Assembly (NCBI GenBank): GCA_004298155.1
Contig: SCRD01000024.1
Location: forward strand, 62,001 to 126,000
Reading direction: 5' to 3'
Origin: Acidobacteriota bacterium
Lineage (GTDB): Bacteria; Acidobacteriota; Terriglobia; UBA7540
DNA length: 64,000 bases
Shown here: piece after piece, positions 17,489-25,872 of the stretch
Numbering within the stretch: the first letter of the stretch is position 1
Layout of the letters: each line of letters opens with the position of its first letter
Made by a program: the position numbers and the translations under genes
Notes under the pieces: model-generated
What the model was told of the DNA's origin: nothing
The model's database searches: none
The model's input: only the letters and a program-made list of their open reading frames with translations

Positions 17489-19561
17489 ATGTCGTCGCAA
17501 GAGGAACACCCCAACTCGGGTGAGGTCGTTTCCCCGCCAGAAGCACAGCCGGGTTTGGAAGCCGCTATGCCCAGGGATCCGGTTGAACTCGCTGACACAT
17601 CGCTCCAGGCCCAACCCAATGAAGAATTTATGCCATCACGGGCAGCAAGTAATGGAAACTCGCCTGCGGCTCTTTCGGCCAAGGAAGCCAGTGAACCTGC
17701 GGCTAGAGCCGAAAGGGCGTCTGTAGCTCCAGCTGCTGAGGGCGCCAATGAATCCGCCGCCGTATCTGGAGCTCCGGCAGTTGCTGCCAGCACGCAAGCA
17801 GCTTCCGCCACTGAACCGCCCATAGACAACTCCGAATCCGATGACGAATCGCTTGGAATGGCCGAAGTGGAGAGCCTGATGGAAAGCATGGAAGCGGCTC
17901 CCACCCTGACCGTGGGCGAAATTGTCCAGGGCCACGTTCTAAGCGTGACAGGCGACGAAGTAGTGATTGATCTGGGCCTGAAATGCGAGGCTGTCATACC
18001 CCGCATCGAGTTTTCCTCCGGAGACGGTGAAATCAACATTCAGCCCGGCCAGACTGTCAGAGTCATGGTTGAAAAGTTTGACGAACTGGGCGGAACGGCA
18101 GTTGTTTCGCGCCACAGGGCGATGCAGGAAGAATTGTGGGAAGAGATCGAGCGCGCTTTCTACGAGGAAAAACCCATCCGGGGACGCGTCGTGCAGCGAG
18201 TTAAAGGCGGGCTCGAGGTCAACATCGGTGTCCATGCTTTTATGCCAGCCTCGCAGGCTGACCTGAAACCACATCCTTCGCTGGATGAGTGGATAGGTCA
18301 GGAAATCGAGTGCAAGGTCATCAAGCTGAACCGCAAGCGGGACAATGTTGTGGTCAGCCGCCGCAAAGCCCTGGAGGAAGAAAGCAACCAGAGGAAAACT
18401 GCCCTTCTGGAACACATTGCTGAAGGAGTTGTTCTTCGGGGCCGTGTTAAGAACTTAACCGATTACGGAGCGTTTGTGGACCTCGGTGGAATCGATGGCC
18501 TGTTGCATATGACCGACCTCTCGTGGGCGCGCGTGGCACATCCTTCTGAAGTTGTACAGGCAGGGCAGGAAGTGGAAGTGAAAGTCCTCAAGTTTGACAG
18601 GGAAAAGGAGCGCGTTTCCCTGGGGATCAAACAACTGGCCCCTGATCCGTGGGAGACTGTGGCCTCGCATTTCCATGCCGGCGATCACGTTACAGGAAAA
18701 GTTGTGAGCGTAACGGATTACGGCGCATTCGTGGAATTGGAACCAGGCGTCGAGGGATTGATTCACACTTCCGAGATGAGTTGGACAAGGCGGCTTCGAC
18801 ACCCTTCGAAAATTCTGAAGCCGGGTGAGATGGCGGAAGTCGCCATCCTGAATGTTAATCCCGAACAGAGGCGAATATCCCTCAGCCTGCGGCAGGCGTT
18901 GCCGGACCCGTGGAAAGGCCTCAGCGACCGAATGGGCGCCGGGACCGTAGTGAAGGGCCGGGTGCGCCACTTTACAGACTTCGGTGCTTTTATCGAGGTA
19001 GAAGAAGGCGTCGATGGACTGATTCATGTTTCGAACCTTTCCTGGACGCGGAATGTGAAACATCCCTCGGAAATGCTGCGAAAGGGCCAGGAGGTTGAAG
19101 CTGTTGTATTGAACGTGGATATGGAAAACCGGCGACTGTCCCTGGGTCTGAAACAACTCCAGCCTGACGCATGGGAAAGCTTCTTTTCAAAAACGAACGT
19201 GGGCGATATGGTGCATGCCAAAGTCACGCGCCGGACTTCTTTCGGGGTCTTTGCAGAAATCGAAGAAGGTATCGAGGGGCTTTGCCACATTTCGGAAATC
19301 GGAAGCTGCGATCCCGGCAGCGATGTGGGCATGCCGAAGGTTGGTGATGAACTCGAGTTTCGTGTCATCCGGCTGAATCCGGAAGAAAAGAAGATCAGCC
19401 TGAGCACGAGAAGCGAGAGCCGGAAAGCCACGCGCGAGCGGGAAAAAGCTCCTGAACCCGTTGGCCTTTCCAGGATGGCCGAAGCTTTCTCTTCTGCGGG
19501 TATTACGACCCCTGCTATGGCGCGCGCCAGCGGCGCGGGTGATCGTAATAATTCGCACTAA
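17489..19561 (+). CDS. rpsA: 30S ribosomal protein S1 with extended N-terminus
   Basis: RNA-binding ribosomal protein that helps recruit mRNA. 690 residues, longer than the usual about 560. The first about 140 residues are a low-complexity Ala/Glu/Ser/Pro region. Six S1 OB-fold domains follow at about 142-207, 229-292, 313-385, 398-472, 485-559 and 572-640. Domains 3-5 have the strong motif (T)DYGAFV and GLIH(V/T)S; the first two are divergent, as in E. coli S1. RBS GGGAGGTAAG. HU and HIT genes follow on the same strand. A general S1-domain protein is the alternative, but six domains in this order favour true S1. Confidence 0.93.
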   Translation: MSSQEEHPNSGEVVSPPEAQPGLEAAMPRDPVELADTSLQAQPNEEFMPSRAASNGNSPAALSAKEASEPAARAERASVAPAAEGANESAAVSGAPAVAASTQAASATEPPIDNSESDDESLGMAEVESLMESMEAAPTLTVGEIVQGHVLSVTGDEVVIDLGLKCEAVIPRIEFSSGDGEINIQPGQTVRVMVEKFDELGGTAVVSRHRAMQEELWEEIERAFYEEKPIRGRVVQRVKGGLEVNIGVHAFMPASQADLKPHPSLDEWIGQEIECKVIKLNRKRDNVVVSRRKALEEESNQRKTALLEHIAEGVVLRGRVKNLTDYGAFVDLGGIDGLLHMTDLSWARVAHPSEVVQAGQEVEVKVLKFDREKERVSLGIKQLAPDPWETVASHFHAGDHVTGKVVSVTDYGAFVELEPGVEGLIHTSEMSWTRRLRHPSKILKPGEMAEVAILNVNPEQRRISLSLRQALPDPWKGLSDRMGAGTVVKGRVRHFTDFGAFIEVEEGVDGLIHVSNLSWTRNVKHPSEMLRKGQEVEAVVLNVDMENRRLSLGLKQLQPDAWESFFSKTNVGDMVHAKVTRRTSFGVFAEIEEGIEGLCHISEIGSCDPGSDVGMPKVGDELEFRVIRLNPEEKKISLSTRSESRKATREREKAPEPVGLSRMAEAFSSAGITTPAMARASGAGDRNNSH

Positions 19562-19651
19562 GGACAACCGGCGGTGCAGGGCCCTCTCAGATGGGCCAGA
19601 AATCTGCCGGTTAAAATACCCGAGTCAAAATCCCAGCCTGAGGAGTCGAGC

Positions 19652-20017
19652 ATGACAAAAGCTGACCTGATTGAGGATGTTGCTCGAAAGACGGAGTTGA
19701 GCCGGAAGGATTCTGAAGTGATCGTCGATACGATTTTTGAAGGTATCGTCAAGTCCCTCCGGGGTGGAGATAAGATCGAAATTCGGGGTTTTGGAAGCTT
19801 CAGGACACGCCACCGGAATTCCCGTGTGGGAAGGAATCCGAAGACTGGCGAGCGCGTGGAAGTGCCCGCCAAAGACATCCCTTACTTTAAGCCCAGCAAA
19901 GAGCTGAAGGACCTTGTCAACAGCGGCCACGAGGCGACGCCGCCAGTTCCAGCAGATTCACCAGGGCAGCAGCCAGCGAGCGACGCGCCTCCCAAGCCCG
20001 CTATTCCTGAAGGGTAA
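19652..20017 (+). CDS. HU/IHF family DNA-binding protein
   Basis: Nucleoid-associated DNA-bending protein, 121 residues. The HU fold covers residues 1-92: MTKADLIEDVARKTELSRKD, then the beta-arm signature GFGSFRTRHRNSRVGRNPKTG, with the Pro-containing tip that intercalates in DNA, and FKPSKELKDLVN at the end of the fold. A further about 28 residues form a Pro/Ala-rich tail not present in classical HU. ATG 19652 is chosen because the family N-terminus starts there; AGGAG lies eight bases upstream. It follows rpsA, the order seen for ihfB in many bacteria. HU and IHF-beta cannot be told apart here. Confidence 0.93.
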   Translation: MTKADLIEDVARKTELSRKDSEVIVDTIFEGIVKSLRGGDKIEIRGFGSFRTRHRNSRVGRNPKTGERVEVPAKDIPYFKPSKELKDLVNSGHEATPPVPADSPGQQPASDAPPKPAIPEG

Positions 20018-20039
20018 ACCTCCTTCCAGGTCAATACTA

Positions 20040-20528
20040 ATGGACTATTTGTGGACCCCGTGGCGATTTCAATATGTCAGCGAGGGAACGCGGAACGCGG
20101 GGTGCATCTTCTGTGAAAAGGCAGCTGCGGACCCTTCAATCGACAGGGACCACCTCATCCTTTACCGCGGCCGGTCGAGCTTCGTCCTGCTGAACCTGTA
20201 TCCCTACACCGTAGGTCACGCGATGATTGTTCCATACGCACATGTCTCAGACCTGATTGAAGCCCCCTCTGAAACGCTGGCGGAGATGATGACGCTCGCC
20301 CAAAAGTGCCAGCGGGTTCTTAGGGATGTTTACCATCCGGAAGGGTATAACCTGGGGCTGAACATGGGGCGCTGCGCAGGGGCTGGCGTTGAACACCATT
20401 TCCACATGCACATCCTGCCCCGCTGGACCGGCGATTCAAATTTCATGACCGTGGTGGGAGAAACCCGGGTTGAGCCGGAAAACCTCACAACCACTTATGA
20501 CAAGCTGGTTGGGCACTTTCGCGAATAG
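20040..20528 (+). CDS. HIT family nucleotide hydrolase/transferase
   Basis: Histidine-triad protein of 162 residues. The triad HFHMHIL (H-phi-H-phi-H) lies near residue 120 in VEHHFHMHILPRW. The N-terminus WTPWRFQYV and CIFCEK (CxxC) match the branched HIT group similar to AP4A phosphorylases and ADP-sulfurylase-like proteins. VLLNLYPYTVGHAMIVPYAHV is the conserved first half of the fold (positions about 52-72). It probably cleaves a dinucleotide polyphosphate or a nucleoside phosphoramidate. Starts 23 bases after the HU gene, so probably the same operon. The exact substrate cannot be read from sequence. Confidence 0.92.
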   Translation: MDYLWTPWRFQYVSEGTRNAGCIFCEKAAADPSIDRDHLILYRGRSSFVLLNLYPYTVGHAMIVPYAHVSDLIEAPSETLAEMMTLAQKCQRVLRDVYHPEGYNLGLNMGRCAGAGVEHHFHMHILPRWTGDSNFMTVVGETRVEPENLTTTYDKLVGHFRE

Positions 20529-20609
20529 CACCATCTTCCCAGGCCGCAAACTTTCTGATTCGACCCATTAGAATCGGGTAATCGTAATGGGATAGGCAGT
20601 GGTGTTGCA

Positions 20610-20645
20610 AAAAAATCAAGGGAGGGCAAAAAATACCCTCCCTTG
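20610..20645 (-). terminator. Intrinsic terminator of the Oar-like receptor gene
   Basis: Perfect 10-bp stem CAAGGGAGGG (20617-20626) / CCCTCCCTTG (20636-20645) with a 9-nt loop. In the minus-strand transcript it is followed by a run of seven U. It lies 21 bases past the receptor stop. Confidence 0.88.
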
Positions 20646-20666
20646 TACTTACCGAAGCTTACTGCC

Positions 20667-23600
20667 TCAAAATTCCAGGCGCACCATTCCACGCATGCTA
20701 AAGGGGGCCTGGAACGTCGGGTTGTAAACGTCCGTCGTGGGGGTCGGTCCTTCCGCGAATGGCTTCTTGAAGTCAGCGTTGGGAACACCAAAGCTCAAGT
20801 CTTCATTTTGGTTGGGGTATTGGAGCGTTCGAGTGTTGCCTATGTTGAAGAAGTCCCAACCCACGACTACGTTAAAGTGCTCCGAGAGCTTGAACGGGTA
20901 GTCGAGATGCAGGTTAACTTGCCCTGTTACCGGTGTTCGGCCCAGGACCCCGCGCCCTCCAACCGGGATTTCACCGGCATTCTGGTAAATTGGATGGGCC
21001 TTCAGGTCGTTGAAGGGCACCCCTGATTCCAGAGTTATTCCCGGCCCAATGGTAAGTCCTGAGAATGGTCCGCCCGGGATGACGTAAGCAGAGTAGAAGT
21101 TGACAATGTGGAGTCGGTCGGTGTTGAGGACACCGGGCTTGAACTGGTCGCCCAGCAGATTCATTTCACCCGTCGTAAAGTCATAGAGCGAGCTGATGCC
21201 GGGGTCAAACTGGGCGTTGTCATTGCGCAGCGCTCCCTCAAAGTTTCCGTAGAGTTTGGCAATGCGCCAGTTGGCGCGCATCATCCAGTTGTTGCTGAAC
21301 GACTTATTGAATTCGATTTCCACCGCGTCATAGTTGCGCACCGGGTTAGCGAACCCGTCGGAGACGCCGTCTGGAGAATCTAAACCAGGATCCTGCCCAT
21401 TAGCGCCTGTTGGATTGAAGCAGGCGCTCCCAATTACATTTCCGAAGGTGTCCTGCTGGTTGATATCGGCATAAGGAACGCTGCCGTCCGATGCCACGCA
21501 AGCCGCCGGATAGTTGGTGATGTTCCCGTTTTTGTCAACAATCGGCGTGAACAGGTGTTCGATGGGGTTAACAAAAAGGTCCGAGGTGGAGCCGACGTTG
21601 GCGATGACGTAATACTGCGGAATACCGGCGTTCGCCGCTTCGGGAGATATGCCTCCGGTATCTTCGATGATGCGCTTCAGCCGCCGGTCAATGTAACGTG
21701 CGCTGAATATGATGCCGTGGCCGAGGTCGCGGTCAATCCCGACCATGTACTCGTCCTCGAACTCCATCCTCGTTCCAGGAGCGAACGGCTCGATAGCGCC
21801 TTGAGTGGAAACTGTGAAATTGTGTGTAATTCCACATCCAGAGGCAGTAATGCAATTGCCGTTAGCGTCAAAAGACCCCACGTTGTTCAAAGTGTGCGCG
21901 GCATCGAGGATGGGTGTTACAGTTCCATACTGGTTGATTGTGACCGTGCGCTGGCCATTGCCATTGACGACGTAGTCCGGCGCAAGGCGAGAGCTATAGA
22001 AATCATTCTCTGTGCTCAGCGATCTTTCTGCTACATCCAGGGGAAGAACATAATCGTAGCGGCCAAAGTTCGCATAGATCTTTGTCTTGCGGTCTCCTAT
22101 TGGATCGAAGGTTACGCCGATGCGAGGCAGCCAGTTGTCAGTTAGAGAATATTGTACAACGTTCCCGATGAGCCGTTGCTGCTCGTATCTCATCCCGAGG
22201 TCGAGGGTAAGGTTCTTGTTCATTTTCCAGACGTCTTCGATGTAAGCCGCATGGTACTTGGCGTGGGTGTTGAAAGCGGTTGTTCCGAAGATGCCGCGGC
22301 GCTGCCGCAAGTACACGGGTTGCAGTGACGAGTATCCCGGTATGTTCATCAAGGGGCAAAGCGTACAAGAAGAGGGTGCCAGAAGGAGAATATACTGAGC
22401 GCTCACCTGCGTCCCAATGAGCGACGGGTCCACGCCGAATGAGGTGAGCGGGTCGCCTGCGGCATTGGTGGCGGGAATGGGACTGAGGGGCCCGCTGTAA
22501 TCACGCGTCCCGTTAAAGTGGGGAATTTCGAAGTGGTAGCCGATACTGATGGCGTGGCTGCCCGCAAAGCTGACCGTCTTGGTTGTGGACACGTCGAAAT
22601 CATAGGTGTCTGCAATGGTGTTTTCGAGATACCCAAGGCCTACAGGCGTAAATTCTCCCCGCTGGCCGGGCAGGCCGTCGGTTTGAGTGTCGTCAATAAT
22701 CTCGTTCAGGTTCGATGCGGGAGTCTCGGTAAAGGTGTTATGGTCCCACGTGAAAGACCCGCTGATTAGCCAAGTGGGGGAAAGCATACCCGAGTAACGG
22801 GCCACGAGATCCCGAGTACCGTAGGTCAGCGTAGTGAACCGCGTATTATTATCAGCCGTGAGGCTCCGCCAGGGACTGTTGCCGGTATGAGAGGGATCGC
22901 CGAAAAAGGAAAAATTGACCTGGTGCTTGTCGTTGATTTTATAGGTCATCTTGCTGGCGTAATTGTAAGTGTTGGTGCGCAGAGTATAGGGTCCGTGCTG
23001 AAAGAGCGCCGAAGCTGGGGGCGCCAGGCTGTAAATCCGATTCCAGGTTGGATCAAAAGAGCCGAAGAAGAAAAGGTGGTTACTGACTTTCGGCACGGGA
23101 CCACCGAGCTCTCCGGCTACGTCGAATCCTTCCGGGTGGAGGGCTTTGCCATACTTAGTCACGAGGCCAAAATCATCGGGTTGGAGCCGCGTAGCCTCAA
23201 AGTCCTTCGGCTGAAAGTAGCCGGTAATTGAGCCGTGGTATTTATCGGTACCCGATTTGGTTACGATTTGGACGATGCCACCTGTGGCCTTCCCGTATTG
23301 CGGTTCAAAACCTCCGGTTTTAATATCCACTTCCTTGACGAACGCCATGTTGATACCGGTCCCCAACGACCCGTACTCTCGGGCGAACGTGCCCAATCCG
23401 CCGAAGCCCGAATCGGTAATATTGACTCCATCGGCCACGTAAAGGTTTTCAAGTCCGGAACCACCGGAAATAGAAGGGTTAGCAGGGCCTGCGCCAATTC
23501 CATTCGCCACGCCGGGAGCCATGTAGAAAAGGGAAGATACGTTTCTGCCAAGAGGAAGTTTGGCGTAAACCGTATCGGAGACTGCGGTGGTGACGTTTGT

Positions 23601-23996
23601 GGAGCTGGTATCGACCCGTATCGCGGGCGTAGTTACCTCGATAGATTGAGTCGCAGCACCAACTACCAGCGTCACATGGATGGTGGTAACCTGATTCACG
23701 TTCACTTGCGCTCCGGAAATCTTATAGGCTTTAAACCCGCTCTTCTCCACACTCGTTTGGTAGCTACCAGGAGGTAAGACACGAAAAATAAAGTTTCCAT
23801 TTGAATCCGTATATGTCGCCCGGCTTCCTGTCGGGCCGACTATGGTCACCTTTGCCGAGGGGATTACTGCGCCACTAGTGTCGTAGACAGTGCCGGCTAA
23901 TGACCCGTTTACAGTAGAGACCTGGCAGAGCGCGGGAATCGAAACAGCAAGCAGAAGCAGCTCCAACGTCAACGCGAGAATCTTTTTTCTGTTCAT
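20667..23996 (-). CDS. Oar-like TonB-dependent receptor with N-terminal carboxypeptidase-regulatory domain
   Basis: Outer-membrane receptor-type protein of 1109 residues. A signal peptide (about 1-27, ending near LCQ) is followed by a carboxypeptidase-regulatory-like Ig domain (about 30-115: SLAGTVYDTSGAVIPSAKV, GNFIFRVLPPGSYQTSVEK). A plug-like region (SDTVYAKLPLGRNVSSLFY, then ISGGSGLENLYVADGVN) and a long beta-barrel with alternating aromatic strands come next. The chain ends in Phe, the usual barrel signal. This architecture is greatly expanded in Acidobacteriota. The substrate is unknown; polymers or oligosaccharides are the common guess. ATG 23996 has GGAG eight bases upstream and is preferred over GTG 24005. 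A strong terminator follows. Confidence 0.92.
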   Translation of the reverse strand: MNRKKILALTLELLLLAVSIPALCQVSTVNGSLAGTVYDTSGAVIPSAKVTIVGPTGSRATYTDSNGNFIFRVLPPGSYQTSVEKSGFKAYKISGAQVNVNQVTTIHVTLVVGAATQSIEVTTPAIRVDTSSTNVTTAVSDTVYAKLPLGRNVSSLFYMAPGVANGIGAGPANPSISGGSGLENLYVADGVNITDSGFGGLGTFAREYGSLGTGINMAFVKEVDIKTGGFEPQYGKATGGIVQIVTKSGTDKYHGSITGYFQPKDFEATRLQPDDFGLVTKYGKALHPEGFDVAGELGGPVPKVSNHLFFFGSFDPTWNRIYSLAPPASALFQHGPYTLRTNTYNYASKMTYKINDKHQVNFSFFGDPSHTGNSPWRSLTADNNTRFTTLTYGTRDLVARYSGMLSPTWLISGSFTWDHNTFTETPASNLNEIIDDTQTDGLPGQRGEFTPVGLGYLENTIADTYDFDVSTTKTVSFAGSHAISIGYHFEIPHFNGTRDYSGPLSPIPATNAAGDPLTSFGVDPSLIGTQVSAQYILLLAPSSCTLCPLMNIPGYSSLQPVYLRQRRGIFGTTAFNTHAKYHAAYIEDVWKMNKNLTLDLGMRYEQQRLIGNVVQYSLTDNWLPRIGVTFDPIGDRKTKIYANFGRYDYVLPLDVAERSLSTENDFYSSRLAPDYVVNGNGQRTVTINQYGTVTPILDAAHTLNNVGSFDANGNCITASGCGITHNFTVSTQGAIEPFAPGTRMEFEDEYMVGIDRDLGHGIIFSARYIDRRLKRIIEDTGGISPEAANAGIPQYYVIANVGSTSDLFVNPIEHLFTPIVDKNGNITNYPAACVASDGSVPYADINQQDTFGNVIGSACFNPTGANGQDPGLDSPDGVSDGFANPVRNYDAVEIEFNKSFSNNWMMRANWRIAKLYGNFEGALRNDNAQFDPGISSLYDFTTGEMNLLGDQFKPGVLNTDRLHIVNFYSAYVIPGGPFSGLTIGPGITLESGVPFNDLKAHPIYQNAGEIPVGGRGVLGRTPVTGQVNLHLDYPFKLSEHFNVVVGWDFFNIGNTRTLQYPNQNEDLSFGVPNADFKKPFAEGPTPTTDVYNPTFQAPFSMRGMVRLEF

Positions 23997-24588
23997 TTGA
24001 AGCACTCCTTTAAGTGATATTAGAGGCGCGCTCCATTTATGTTGTCCGGCCCGGAACAGTTTACGATCAAGTGGTCCGACAAGAGCGGCGCCACGACGTG
24101 CTCCCAGGCCCAGTTATGAAATTAAATTAACGTCCGCAGAGCGGCAGTTCACCCGGCCCGGAGCACAGCTAAGCTGAAGCCTTCAACACGTATTACTCGT
24201 GGGTCCCGAGGTTCCTTTGCTAACGGCCAATCCGATCGAACCTCAATCCACGAACCGGTAGTCAAGGTCACAAGACCTCAAGCTAAGATTTTCATATCGA
24301 TCAGGAAGTGACTGGTTTAGGTTGGCAGCGTTCTCAGCGACAGCAGGAGCAGCAAGAATATCAACAGGATTTAACTTCCTGATCTCGTCCACTACCCGTG
24401 AAGGGACTGTACATCCAAATTTTCTATTTGTACAATAAAATTTTTGAATCTAGTTACCAATCTCAACCGGGTACTATCTCGTCAATCCTCATATGGATCT
24501 CTAAATGCCATCGACGAAGCTCACGCCAGGTTGACCTTGCTTTCATCCTGAACCTAAAATCAGCGCAAGGATCGGTGACGAAATAACC
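23997..24588. other. Long divergent intergenic region
   Basis: Nearly 600 bases between the receptor and the UvrC-like gene with no coding frame that looks real. The right half is AT-rich. It contains a TGTACA repeat pair (around 24408-24436) and several AT-rich -10-like words, but no promoter with a good -35. No RNA gene recognised. Confidence 0.5.
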
Positions 24589-25722
24589 ATGAGATTAGAA
24601 AGCTCGCTCGAATTCAATCCTGGAAGTGAAAGCGAGCCTTTCTTCAAACAGTTCGAACATAACGCCGCTGTATTTGCGCTTTTTTCGGACTCGAGCACAG
24701 CACATGGAACAGCTCCGTACATCGGCCGTACCCGCGACCTTCAAAGACGGTTAAGGCGGGTTCTGCGAGAACCTGAAGGAAATTCCAGACTCTTGAATCT
24801 TCGAGCAATGACTCGCCGCATCGAATATCAATATGCTGGGCCGGGCTTCGAATTGCAGTGGCTGGTCTACCGCCTCAGTCGTCACTACTACCCCCAGCAG
24901 TACCGTGCACGCTTGCGGTTGAAGGCCCCGGTTCTGCTCAAGCTGAATCTTGGAAATCGTTTCCCACGTCTCTACCCCACGCAGCGCGTCACAAATGATG
25001 GTTCACTCTATTACGGTCCGTTCCCTTCCCGAGGAGCAGCCGAACGGTTTGCGGGAGAGTTTCTGGATCTGTTCAGAATTCGCCGCTGCGTCGAAGATCT
25101 CAACCCCGACCCTTCCCATCCTGGATGCATTTACTCGCAGATGCACATGTGTCTGGCTCCATGTTTCCAGGGTTGCAGCGATGGGGAGTACCAGGAGGAA
25201 GTGGAGCGCGTCATCGAGTTTCTGTCCAGTGAAGGCCGGTCTTTGACGCGGAGCCTGAAAGCCGAACGGGAACAGGCTTCAGAAAATCTTGATTTCGAGC
25301 ATGCCGCGCGACTACATCGCAAAGTTGAAAAGATCCTCGGCGCGTTGGCTCTCAAGCCGGAACCCGTTCGGAACGTAAACGACCTTCACGCAGTTCTAGT
25401 TCTGCCAGGCACCCAACCCAAGACGGTCCGCTTTTTTCTGATGTGCTCAGGCAGGCTTCGCGGGCCCGGGGAGTTGGATCTCGGAGAAAATGTTTCCTCT
25501 CCGCTTTCGCTCGATGAACGTTTTAGTTTGCTATTTGATCGATTACTCGGCCAGCCAGACGATTCCCGCGGCACATCGTCTTTGGAACATCTGAGCTTAT
25601 TCGCCAGGTGGTATTACAGCAGTTTCCGGCAGGGAGAGCTGGTGATGCTTACTTCCCCGTCCCAGATTCCGCACGCAAGGCTGATCCGAATCTGCCGCAA
25701 AATTGTGGCGACTCCATCCTGA
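24589..25722 (+). CDS. UvrC-like GIY-YIG protein lacking the C-terminal nuclease half
   Basis: 377 residues that match the N-terminal part of excinuclease UvrC. The GIY-YIG-type nuclease domain lies at about 25-105 (AVFALFSD..., then PYIGRTRDLQRRLRRVL). The middle cysteine-bearing segment HPGCIYSQMHMCLAPC and the UvrB-binding UVR motif (about 218-250, ENLDFEHAARLHRKVEKI) are present. There is no RNase H-like endonuclease domain and no helix-hairpin-helix pair, so it could make only the 3' incision, as the E. coli homologue Cho does. The first GIY residues are degenerate (ALF instead of GIY), so activity is uncertain. The start ATG 24589 has no strong ribosome site. A full uvrC may exist elsewhere. 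Confidence 0.8.
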   Translation: MRLESSLEFNPGSESEPFFKQFEHNAAVFALFSDSSTAHGTAPYIGRTRDLQRRLRRVLREPEGNSRLLNLRAMTRRIEYQYAGPGFELQWLVYRLSRHYYPQQYRARLRLKAPVLLKLNLGNRFPRLYPTQRVTNDGSLYYGPFPSRGAAERFAGEFLDLFRIRRCVEDLNPDPSHPGCIYSQMHMCLAPCFQGCSDGEYQEEVERVIEFLSSEGRSLTRSLKAEREQASENLDFEHAARLHRKVEKILGALALKPEPVRNVNDLHAVLVLPGTQPKTVRFFLMCSGRLRGPGELDLGENVSSPLSLDERFSLLFDRLLGQPDDSRGTSSLEHLSLFARWYYSSFRQGELVMLTSPSQIPHARLIRICRKIVATPS

Positions 25723-25872
25723 TACCGGCATCGCCCGCTGATGCGTTACGCGGCAGCAGCGGCCGGCTGGTAATCGAGCGAGATCGGCTTGGGTGAAGCC
25801 ACGGCTGTACTGCTTCATTGTTTGACTGGCTCAGGCGGTGGCCCTAGAATTGGTGTTGAGGCAAGCGCTCCT

